In this document: piece by piece, positions 43,058 through 50,826 of the stretch
How positions within the stretch are numbered: position 1 is the first letter of the stretch
Layout: each line of letters begins with the position of its first letter
NCBI GenBank assembly: GCA_910587665.1
Contig: CAJUMZ010000007.1
Span: 1-64,000 of the forward strand
DNA: 64,000 nucleotides
From: an uncultured Muribaculum sp.
GTDB taxonomy: Bacteria; Bacteroidota; Bacteroidia; Bacteroidales; Muribaculaceae
Direction: 5' to 3'
Position numbers and translations under genes: made by a program
Notes under the pieces: model-generated
Databases searched by the model: none
What the model was told of the DNA's origin: nothing
Seen by the model: only the letters and a program-made list of their open reading frames with translations

Positions 43058-45253
43058 ATGTTTTCCGGCTTCCCTTTCGTAGCGCAGCATGACGCGATGC
43101 AGTGCGGGCTCGCGTGCCTCGCCATGGTATGCCGCCACTACGGGCGCTACCAAAGCCTGTCGGGGCTTGAAAAAGTGTGCCACGCCACAAAGGAAGGGGT
43201 GTCGATGCTCGGAATCTCCGACGGCGCGGAAAGCCTTGGATTTGAGGTAAGGGCAGGTTCCATAGCCATCGACGAGCTGCGCCGCGCCCCGCTTCCGGCT
43301 ATACTCCACTGGAATCAGAACCACTTTGTGGTACTCTACAAAGTGACACGCCGAGGCAAGTATCTTATCGCCGACCCGGGAAAAGGGCTTGTGAAATACG
43401 ATGCCGGGGAGTTTGAATCACATTGGGCCACGCGCCGCCCCGACGGCACGCTTGAGGGAATCGCGATGTTTCTGCGCCCCGCCGCCGGATTCCGCAAGAA
43501 GAGTGGCGGCAAAGAGGGCAAGGACTCGCGGTCGTTGAAATTTCTCGCCGGCTATGTCAACCGCTACAGGAAGTATTTCGCCCACATAGTGGCGGGAATG
43601 GCATTGGGCTGCGTCATGCAGCTTATCATGCCTTTCCTGACACAGGGCATCGTGGATCTCGGCATCAAGCATCAAGACATAGGGCTGATATGGCTTATAT
43701 TGTTCGGCGAGGCGATGATAATAGCGGGAAGCACCGTCACCGACTTTATAAGGCGATGGCTGCTGCTCCATATATCGATCAGAATCAACATATCGCTCGT
43801 GAGCGACTTCCTTATAAAACTGCTGAAACTGCCTATGGCATACTTCGACACCAAGCTCATAGGCGACATTATGCAGCGCATCGGCGACCATGAGAGGGTG
43901 CAGAGCTTCCTGACGTCACAACTGCTGTCGATCATGTTTACGATGATCAGCTTTGTAGTGTTTGGGATGGTACTGCTTGTCTACAACCGCCTGATATTCG
44001 CGATATTTCTCGCCGGGAGCCTGCTCTATGCCCTGTGGATGGGGATATTTCTGCGGCGGAGGAAGATACTTGACTATGAGATATTTGAGTGTGAGGCACT
44101 GAATCGTGACAAGACCTACCGGTTTCTGTCGGCGATACAGGAGGTGAAACTTCAGGATTGCGAACGCCGCCGCCGTTGGGAGTGGGAGGATATCCAGGCC
44201 GACCTGTTTGCGGTAAGGATGAAGTCGCTGAAATTGCAGCAGACGCAGGAAGCGGGAAGCATATTTATCAACGAGATAAAAAATGTCATAATCACCGTGC
44301 TTGCCGCCACAGCCGTGATCGACGGCGACATGACCCTCGGAGGCATGCTTGCGATACAATATATTATCGGACAGCTCAATTCGCCCGTCGAACAGCTTAT
44401 GGGATTTATCTACTCGATTCAGGACGTGAAGATCTCGCTTGAACGAATCAACGAGATCCATAATGAGCGTGACGAACGCGATATAAACGGCGGCAACAAG
44501 GAGTTTGCAGGCGACAAGTCAATCGCATTGAGCAAGGTGGGATTTAAATATGACCCGCATTCTCCCAAAACCACCCTCAAAGATGTGGATATCACCATCC
44601 CGGCAGGCAAAGTGACGGCTATAGTCGGGGCGTCGGGCTCGGGCAAGACCACGCTTATAAAACTTATGCTCGGATATTACCGGGTGAATGAAGGCATCCT
44701 GACCGTTGCAGGGCGCGACATCAACGAGTATGACCTCAAATGGTGGCGCAGGCAATGCGGCGTGGTGATGCAAGACGGGGTGATATTCTCCGAGACGATA
44801 AGGCGCAACATCGCCGTTGATGACGGGGAGGTGAACCAAGACCGGCTCGTCGAGGCAGCGCGAATTGCCAACATCCACGATTACATCGACGGTCTGCCTT
44901 TAGGCTACGAGACACGCATAGGGGCCGACGGCATAGGGTTAAGCCAGGGTCAGAAACAGAGGATACTGATAGCCCGCGCCGTGTATAAAAATCCGGATTT
45001 CATATTTCTTGACGAGGCGACAAATGCCCTTGACGCTAAAAACGAGAGGGAAATCGTGGAAAATCTGACCCGTTTTTATCGCGGCAGGACAGTGATTGTG
45101 GTAGCCCACCGCCTGTCGACGGTGAAAAATGCCGACGAGATCATTGTGCTTGACAGGGGAATGGTGGCGGAAACCGGCAATCACCTGTCACTCACCGAAA
45201 AGAAAGGCGTATACTATAATCTCGTGAGAAACCAGCTTGAACTTGGAAACTGA
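43058..45253 (+). CDS. Peptidase-containing ABC exporter (C39 family)
   Basis: A 731-residue bacteriocin-type exporter. The N-terminal C39 cysteine peptidase (about 1-140) has oxyanion Gln10, nucleophile Cys16 (AQHDAMQCGLACLAMV), His89 (WNQNHFVVLY) and Asp106 (IADPGKG). It cleaves after double glycine. Six transmembrane helices (about 170-445) precede the ATPase with Walker A GASGSGKTT, signature LSQGQKQ and Walker B FIFLDEAT. It should remove the leader of the 80-residue precursor and export the core across the inner membrane. It starts 14 bp after the barrel gene. The stop is one base before the next start. Confidence 0.95.
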   Translation: MFSGFPFVAQHDAMQCGLACLAMVCRHYGRYQSLSGLEKVCHATKEGVSMLGISDGAESLGFEVRAGSIAIDELRRAPLPAILHWNQNHFVVLYKVTRRGKYLIADPGKGLVKYDAGEFESHWATRRPDGTLEGIAMFLRPAAGFRKKSGGKEGKDSRSLKFLAGYVNRYRKYFAHIVAGMALGCVMQLIMPFLTQGIVDLGIKHQDIGLIWLILFGEAMIIAGSTVTDFIRRWLLLHISIRINISLVSDFLIKLLKLPMAYFDTKLIGDIMQRIGDHERVQSFLTSQLLSIMFTMISFVVFGMVLLVYNRLIFAIFLAGSLLYALWMGIFLRRRKILDYEIFECEALNRDKTYRFLSAIQEVKLQDCERRRRWEWEDIQADLFAVRMKSLKLQQTQEAGSIFINEIKNVIITVLAATAVIDGDMTLGGMLAIQYIIGQLNSPVEQLMGFIYSIQDVKISLERINEIHNERDERDINGGNKEFAGDKSIALSKVGFKYDPHSPKTTLKDVDITIPAGKVTAIVGASGSGKTTLIKLMLGYYRVNEGILTVAGRDINEYDLKWWRRQCGVVMQDGVIFSETIRRNIAVDDGEVNQDRLVEAARIANIHDYIDGLPLGYETRIGADGIGLSQGQKQRILIARAVYKNPDFIFLDEATNALDAKNEREIVENLTRFYRGRTVIVVAHRLSTVKNADEIIVLDRGMVAETGNHLSLTEKKGVYYNLVRNQLELGN

Positions 45254-45254
45254 T

Positions 45255-45455
45255 ATGAACGATGACAAAGACATTACACTGCGCTCGCCCAAAATGCGCA
45301 ATCTCCTGAGCGAGATTCCACCGGTGCCTCTCCGAATCGGGGTGCTGGTAATCCTCATAATAATCCTTGCCATTATCCTCTCTCTTATTTTTCTGCCCTA
45401 CCCCTACTCCGGCGGCGAAACAATAATCGAGCATCTGACAGCCTCCGCGCAATAG
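45255..45455 (+). CDS. Small membrane protein resembling the anchor of an HlyD adaptor
   Basis: A 66-residue protein with a polar N-terminus (DITLRSPKMRNLLSEIPPVP) and one transmembrane helix (GVLVILIIILAIILSLIFL) then YPYSGGETIIEHLTASAQ. The order LRSP..RNLL..PP..LR followed by a helix and a P-Y motif resembles the start of HlyD-type adaptors that pair with C39 exporters in Bacteroidetes. The rest of an adaptor (about 350 residues) is missing: repeat sequence begins soon after. It may be a truncated adaptor or a genuine small partner. The ATG at 45255 is preferred over an in-frame TTG at 45237. Confidence 0.65.
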   Translation: MNDDKDITLRSPKMRNLLSEIPPVPLRIGVLVILIIILAIILSLIFLPYPYSGGETIIEHLTASAQ

Positions 45456-45517
45456 CAGTTTATGCAACCGCCTCCATCTTGAAACATGCCCCATGACTTA
45501 GGGGCGAACGGCAGGTT

Positions 45518-45550
45518 TCATTCTCTTTATCAGCAGTCTACAGGCTATAA
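45518..45550 (+). pseudogene. Degenerate serpin C-terminal tail (second copy)
   Basis: ATTCTCTTTATC-AGCAG...ACAGGCTATAA aligns with the last 11 codons of the serpin gene with one base lost. As at 31562-31642, it sits directly before a copy of the inverted-repeat element. Confidence 0.6.
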
Positions 45551-45553
45551 GTG

Positions 45554-45741
45554 TCCGGAGGACACTTCCGACAAATAGCCGGAGGCGGAGCGAAGCGACT
45601 CCTCCGGGCAAGATGCATTTCCCAATTTTGTATCTGAAAGATACTTCTTGAAGATTCCTTCAGAATCGCATCGCTTGTTTCTCCATTTTCCGGAGGAGTC
45701 GCTTCGCTCCCCCCCGGCTATTTATTGATCAATCCTCCGGA
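45554..45741. repeat. Inverted-repeat element, copy C
   Basis: Arms 45554-45607 and 45690-45741 match copies A and B, including GGAGCGAAGCGACTCC and its complement. It is flanked by a serpin tail remnant on the left and a serpin-promoter copy on the right, the same neighbours as copy A. Confidence 0.8.
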
Positions 45742-45794
45742 TTGGCATCCCCCATGCGCACGGAAGGTCGACCGCCGCATGCCCGATTTTTGAG

Positions 45795-46056
45795 TAAAAA
45801 AATGCGTTTTGATAGATTTTTTATCATTGTACCCTCATGTTACATTTATAATCCACTGATTTACTGTGTTTTATAAAAATCTATCATAACACAATGCAAG
45901 ATGACTGATAATCAAGCAGTTACGAGGTGACGAAAAATTAATTTCTATCACCTTTGCAACACATTGTAATTCAGCGACTTAAAATCTGAGGTGAAGAAAT
46001 TTTTGATTTGCGAACATTCCCCATGTTACAAAATTTTGCCATATATTTGCGATGTA
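45795..46056 (+). promoter_or_regulatory. Degenerate duplicate of the serpin promoter region
   Basis: Closely similar to 31905-32170. The motif array is intact: TGATAATCAA, a 27-bp GGTGACG...TCACC box identical to the serpin one (45926-45952), GGTGAAGAAA at 45990 and -7 TATATTTG at 46042-46049. No complete gene follows it, only the remnant at 46087. Confidence 0.7.
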
Positions 46057-46086
46057 ACAATTGAGAGCATAATCAATCACTTAATA

Positions 46087-46161
46087 ATGAGAATTTAATA
46101 TGCTTGTTTACTTGTACCGCAGCCTTTACCGCCGACTGTCGTCGCAAGGACAGTCGGCGGC
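46087..46161 (+). pseudogene. Remnant of the start of an outer-membrane barrel gene
   Basis: ATGAGAATT-TAATATGCTTG... aligns with the first 25 codons of the barrel gene at 33574 (shared TGCTTGTTT, CCTTT.CCGC and GTC.GCGGC stretches) with a one-base loss that creates an early stop. Only signal-peptide-like sequence remains. Confidence 0.6.
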
Positions 46162-46262
46162 AGAGGGCTGTAACCCGATTACTATATTTATACGCACCGC
46201 CAAAAAATAAAATAAAATTGATAAGTAATGCATAATTTATAGGAAATATGCACAAAATTGTC

Positions 46263-46270
46263 TATCTTTG
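46263..46270 (+). promoter_or_regulatory. -7 box of pnp
   Basis: TATCTTTG fits the consensus, 41 bp before the pnp start. No clear -33 element. Confidence 0.55.
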
Positions 46271-46311
46271 TGCGATTTTTTGTACAAGAAAAATAACTGA
46301 CTAACACTTTT

Positions 46312-48579
46312 ATGGCAAAACCAATTAAAAAAACCATCGAGCTCGGTGATGGGCGCACCATCACACTTGAGACGGGCAAGCTCGCCAAGCAAGCCGATGG
46401 AGCGGTAGAACTGCGCATGGGCAACACTATGCTCCTTGCGACAGTAGTGTCAGCCAAGGAGGCTGGCGAAGGGGTCGATTTTATGCCCCTGCAGGTAGAA
46501 TACAAAGAGAAGTTTTCATCCAACGGCCGTTTCCCCGGCGGCTTTTTGAAACGCGAGGGCCGCGCTTCGGATTATGAAATCCTTACCGCACGCCTTGTTG
46601 ACCGTGTGCTCCGCCCTCTTTTCCCGGACAATTATCACGCCGACACATTTGTTAACATCATCATGTTCTCAGCCGACGGCGAGGACATGCCCGACGCACT
46701 TGCCGGACTTGCAGCATCGGCTGCGCTTGCAGTGAGCGACATCCCGTTCAACGGGCCTATCTCCGAGGTACGCGTGGCCCGCGTCAACGGTGAGTTTGTG
46801 ATCGATCCTACTTTCAAACAGCTCGAGAGCGCCGACATGGAACTCATGGTAGGCGCAACCTACGACAATATAATGATGGTCGAGGGTGAGATGAGCGAGG
46901 TGTCGGAAGCCGACCTTCTCGCCGCGCTCAAGGCTGCCCACGACGCCATCAAGGTGCAGTGCAAGGCTCAGATGGAGCTTGCCGAAGAGGCAGGCGCCAC
47001 TGTAAAGCGCGAATACTGCCACGAGGTCAACGACGAGGATCTCCGCAAGGATGTACACGACAAGTGCTACGACAAGGCCTATGCCATCGCAAAGGCAGGC
47101 TGCGCCGACAAGCACTGGCGTCAGGACTCGTTTGACGCCATCTGCGACGAATATATCGAATCACTCCCCGAAGAGGAGCGCGAGGAGAAAGCACCGCTGG
47201 TAAAGCGCTACTACCACGATGTGGAGCGCGAGGCCGTGCGCCGCTGCATCCTTGACGAGGGCATCCGTCTTGACGGTCGCAAGACCACCGACATCCGCCC
47301 CATCTGGATTGAGACCGACTATGTGCCGGGACCTCACGGATCGGCCGTGTTCACCCGTGGCGAGACCCAGGCTCTCGCGACAGTGACCCTCGGCACCAAG
47401 CTCGACGAGAAAATACTCGACGACGTGCTCAACCAGGGCAAGGAGCGTTTCCTCCTTCACTATAACTTCCCCCCCTTCTCCACCGGCGAGGCCAAGGCAC
47501 AGCGCGGCGTAGGCCGTCGCGAGGTAGGCCACGGCAATCTCGCCCATCGTGCGCTGAAGGGCATGTTCCCCGACGGATTCCCCTACGTGTGCCGTATCGT
47601 CAGCGACATCCTCGAGTCCAACGGCTCGTCATCAATGGCCACCGTATGTGCCGGCACGCTTGCACTCCTTGACGCCGGCGTTAAGATGAAGAAGCCTGTC
47701 AGCGGTATCGCGATGGGTCTTATCACCGACACCGACGGAGCCAAGTATGCAGTGCTTTCCGACATCCTCGGCGATGAGGACCACCTTGGCGACATGGACT
47801 TCAAGGTGACCGGAACACGCGACGGTATCACCGCCACCCAGATGGATATCAAGGTCGACGGTCTTTCTTATGAAATCCTTGAAAAGGCTCTGCTTCAGGC
47901 TCGCGAGGGCAGAATGCACATCCTTGACAAGATCGAGGAGGCAATACCCGCTCCGCGCGAGGACTACAAGCCTCACGTACCGCGTATCGTCACCATGACC
48001 ATCCCGAAAGATCTCATCGGCGCCGTGATAGGCCCGGGCGGAAAGATTATCCAGGGTATCCAGGAGGCAAGTGGCGCCACAGTGTCGATCGACGAAATCG
48101 ACAACGAGGGCTACATCGAGATCGCCGCTACAAACAAGGCTGCGATGGACAAGGCCGTAGAGATGATCAACGCTATCGTGGAGCTGCCTGAAGAGGGCAA
48201 GGTCTACACCGGAAAGGTACGTTCGATCCTCGATTTCGGTGCTTTTGTAGAGTTTATGCCCAACCGCGACGGCTTGCTGCATATCTCTGAAATAAGCTGG
48301 GATCGCCTTGAAAACATGGAGGCATCAGGTCTCAAAGAGGGCGACACTGTGGAAGTGAAGCTCATCGAGATCGACAAGAAGACCGGCAAGTATCGCCTGT
48401 CGATGCGTGCGCTCCTCCCCAAGCCCGAAGGATGGGTTGAGCCGCAGCGTGCACCCCGTGGTGATCGTGGACCCCGCAATGACCGCCCGCGCCGCGATGG
48501 TGACCGCGGGCCTCGCAACGACCGCGGACCCCGCCGTGACGGCGACCGTGGGCCGCGTCGCGACCGCAATGAAGAATAA
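46312..48579 (+). CDS. pnp: Polyribonucleotide nucleotidyltransferase
   Basis: A 755-residue PNPase, the phosphate-dependent 3'-5' exoribonuclease of RNA turnover. It contains two RNase PH-like domains (the first with FMPLQVEYKEKFSSNGRFPGGF, the second with RGVGRREVGHGNLAHRAL and LGDEDHLGDMDFKV), a KH domain (DLIGAVIGPGGKIIQGIQ) and an S1 domain (YTGKVRSILDFGAFVEFM). The C-terminal 45 residues are a repetitive Arg/Gly/Asp tail (RGDRGPRNDRPRRDGDRG) that probably adds RNA binding or drives assembly. It is followed by a clear terminator. Confidence 0.97.
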   Translation: MAKPIKKTIELGDGRTITLETGKLAKQADGAVELRMGNTMLLATVVSAKEAGEGVDFMPLQVEYKEKFSSNGRFPGGFLKREGRASDYEILTARLVDRVLRPLFPDNYHADTFVNIIMFSADGEDMPDALAGLAASAALAVSDIPFNGPISEVRVARVNGEFVIDPTFKQLESADMELMVGATYDNIMMVEGEMSEVSEADLLAALKAAHDAIKVQCKAQMELAEEAGATVKREYCHEVNDEDLRKDVHDKCYDKAYAIAKAGCADKHWRQDSFDAICDEYIESLPEEEREEKAPLVKRYYHDVEREAVRRCILDEGIRLDGRKTTDIRPIWIETDYVPGPHGSAVFTRGETQALATVTLGTKLDEKILDDVLNQGKERFLLHYNFPPFSTGEAKAQRGVGRREVGHGNLAHRALKGMFPDGFPYVCRIVSDILESNGSSSMATVCAGTLALLDAGVKMKKPVSGIAMGLITDTDGAKYAVLSDILGDEDHLGDMDFKVTGTRDGITATQMDIKVDGLSYEILEKALLQAREGRMHILDKIEEAIPAPREDYKPHVPRIVTMTIPKDLIGAVIGPGGKIIQGIQEASGATVSIDEIDNEGYIEIAATNKAAMDKAVEMINAIVELPEEGKVYTGKVRSILDFGAFVEFMPNRDGLLHISEISWDRLENMEASGLKEGDTVEVKLIEIDKKTGKYRLSMRALLPKPEGWVEPQRAPRGDRGPRNDRPRRDGDRGPRNDRGPRRDGDRGPRRDRNEE

Positions 48580-48602
48580 TCATTTGCCATAATAGTATAC
48601 CG

Positions 48603-48636
48603 GCAGGGCATCCTCTTTCAGGATGCCCTGCTTTTT
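48603..48636 (+). terminator. Intrinsic terminator of pnp
   Basis: GCAGGGCATCC and GGATGCCCTGC form a perfect 11-bp stem with a 7-nt loop, followed by TTTTT. Confidence 0.92.
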
Positions 48637-48710
48637 CATGTATACACACCTTTTAAACACCCCGGACAGCTATTTCTTGACAAAAATTTATGATTTCCGA
48701 TATTTTTATG

Positions 48711-48718
48711 TATTTTTG
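48711..48718 (+). promoter_or_regulatory. -7 box of the 48759 surface-protein gene
   Basis: TATTTTTG fits TAnnTTTG, 40 bp before the chosen ATG. It overlaps the longer reading frame upstream, which supports the later start. Confidence 0.5.
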
Positions 48719-48758
48719 CAATCATTACATTATTTATTACATATTAAGTGATTTTTCT

Positions 48759-50756
48759 ATGAACAGATTTCTACTCTCTACAGTAGCCATGGCTTGCTGC
48801 TTCCAATCAGCATTCTCGCAGAATGAGCTCGTACCCGGAGAGCCGACAGACTTTACCGGCAAATTTGAGTTGGTAGATGGCGATCCTGTAATCAATTTTC
48901 AGATTACCGCCCCTACCCACGAACAAAGTTGGGACGAGCCGCAACTGCTGACATCTATTGCAAAAATCGAAGTAGTTCGCTCCTGCTATGATCTTGGCGA
49001 ATCGGATGAACCGGTCAAGACCCTCGAAAACCCTGCACCCGGCGAAACATTCAGCTTCTCTGACTCAGAGATTGAAACAGGATACACATATTCTTACTCC
49101 GCAAGAGCATATAATTCCGAAGGCAAATCCAGTTATGCCGCAAACCTTTATATATTTTCCGGTATTCAGCCGCAGAAGCCGGAGTTTGTATCAGTAACAA
49201 CCGCTGACAACGGAGCTTCGCCCGTCACATTCGTGGTAAAGGCTCCTACTACCGAAAAGTCAGGCGATCCGCTTTCAGTGCCGCTTACCGCACTCACGTT
49301 GAAAAATGCGATCGGCTATAATAACGAGCCCGAGATTCACAGAATCGACAATCCCGAGGCCGGAAAAGAGTACACATTCACCATCCCCTTGGAAGAAGGC
49401 TCACGTCTCGAGCTGCACCTATACGCGTCTACAGCCTACGGGACCGGTGACTATGCCTCATATACCATATTTGTTGGCAAGGATACACCCGCCGCCCCGA
49501 CTGAGATGATTGCTGAAATCAAGGAAACCGGCGTGGAACTTTCATGGAAAGCGCCCGAGACAGGACTGAGAGGCGGATACATCGACCCCGCCGCGACTGT
49601 GTATAAAGTCGAGCGCGTCACCTCGACCGGCAGAAAATTACTGGCAGAAAACATCAGCGCATGTACCTTCACCGACGACTGTGCCGATCTCAATGCTCCG
49701 ACCCAAATCTCCTACACAGTAACGGCTATCAATGCCGAAGGTGAAGGCGGATATATAAGTATCGACAAGCCTATCGTTGTGGGTCCCGCAATCACATTGC
49801 CTTTTGTGGAAAACTTCAACACTGCCGTTGAAGACTGGGGATATACAACCTACTCTCCGGAAAATCTTTGGACCTATGAGGGCACAAGTAGCTATTCAAC
49901 TTCGTGGGGATATGAATCATCGACATGGAAATTTGACAGTTTTACCGGAATTGACGGCTCTGACGAGACCCCCGAGGGATATGCCTATTGCAACCATTCC
50001 TATGCCGACAAGGGCGACTACGACAACCTTGTATCATCTAAAATCAACCTCACTGATGCAAAATGCCCGGTATTGGCATTCCACTATGCAACAATTATGG
50101 ATGTCGCCAACCGCCTTAAAGTGTCTTACCGTTCAGGCGATGAGGACAATGAGCTTATCGACCTTGCAATCAGCGAAAACGCTCCGGTTGATGCAGAAGT
50201 GGCCTGGGCAAAGAAAACAGTGTCACTTGGCGATGCGGCAGGCAAGGAGATCAACCTCGTGTTCCATGCTTACATCCCCGAAGAAACCGAACTTGACGCT
50301 CATAACGTATATATCGACGGCATCTACCTTGACGACTATCCCCCTGTTGAAACAGCGACTGTTGAGAATGAACCGACCGGCATCACACTGACTTGGGAAG
50401 CCCCCTCCAACAGCACTGTTACCGCCGACGCTTACGATGTGACAGTCAACGGCAAAGAGCCTGTACGCGTCACCGAGCCTAAGTTTGAAATTACCCCCGA
50501 GCCCGATGTTGACTACATCGTGACCATACTTGCCTGGTATGGCGAGATCGAGTCAATCCCGTCGGAGGAGATCAAATTCAGCAGCAAGCTGTCATCAATT
50601 CTTTCAATCACGACAGAAGGCACAGCCAAAATAGAATATTTTGACGTGACAGGAAGAAAAGTAACCGATCTTGAAGAAGGCATGATGCTTATCAAGCGCT
50701 CAACCCTTTCCGACGGTACCTGCAAATCAGAAAAGCTCATCTACAAAAATCGTTAA
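48759..50756 (+). CDS. Secreted fibronectin-type III/jelly-roll surface protein
   Basis: A 665-residue exported protein with signal peptide MNRFLLSTVAMACCFQSAFSQ. Fibronectin-type segments are seen (for example VELSWKAPETGLRGGYIDP, SYTVTAINAEGEGG), then a choice-of-anchor or MAM-like jelly-roll (PFVENFNTAVEDWGYTTYS to YIDGIYLDDYPP, about 365-535), another Fn3-like segment and a C-terminal tail (IEYFDVTGRKVTDLEEGMML). The tail resembles type IX secretion sorting domains, though whether this lineage has that system is not shown here. It shares layout with the next gene. Function is probably surface adhesion or glycan contact, by inference. The ATG at 48759 follows the promoter. Confidence 0.75.
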   Translation: MNRFLLSTVAMACCFQSAFSQNELVPGEPTDFTGKFELVDGDPVINFQITAPTHEQSWDEPQLLTSIAKIEVVRSCYDLGESDEPVKTLENPAPGETFSFSDSEIETGYTYSYSARAYNSEGKSSYAANLYIFSGIQPQKPEFVSVTTADNGASPVTFVVKAPTTEKSGDPLSVPLTALTLKNAIGYNNEPEIHRIDNPEAGKEYTFTIPLEEGSRLELHLYASTAYGTGDYASYTIFVGKDTPAAPTEMIAEIKETGVELSWKAPETGLRGGYIDPAATVYKVERVTSTGRKLLAENISACTFTDDCADLNAPTQISYTVTAINAEGEGGYISIDKPIVVGPAITLPFVENFNTAVEDWGYTTYSPENLWTYEGTSSYSTSWGYESSTWKFDSFTGIDGSDETPEGYAYCNHSYADKGDYDNLVSSKINLTDAKCPVLAFHYATIMDVANRLKVSYRSGDEDNELIDLAISENAPVDAEVAWAKKTVSLGDAAGKEINLVFHAYIPEETELDAHNVYIDGIYLDDYPPVETATVENEPTGITLTWEAPSNSTVTADAYDVTVNGKEPVRVTEPKFEITPEPDVDYIVTILAWYGEIESIPSEEIKFSSKLSSILSITTEGTAKIEYFDVTGRKVTDLEEGMMLIKRSTLSDGTCKSEKLIYKNR

Positions 50757-50766
50757 CCAATATTAT

Positions 50767-50817
50767 AATGAGACCGCCAACCGGATCTATGTACCCTGTT
50801 GCGGTCTCATTTTTTTA
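50767..50817 (+). terminator. Terminator between the two surface-protein genes
   Basis: AATGAGACCGC (50767-50777) pairs perfectly with GCGGTCTCATT (50801-50811) around a 23-nt loop, followed by a run of T. The next gene starts 10 bp later, so it may be transcribed by read-through. Confidence 0.75.
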
Positions 50818-50826
50818 ATTACCTGT

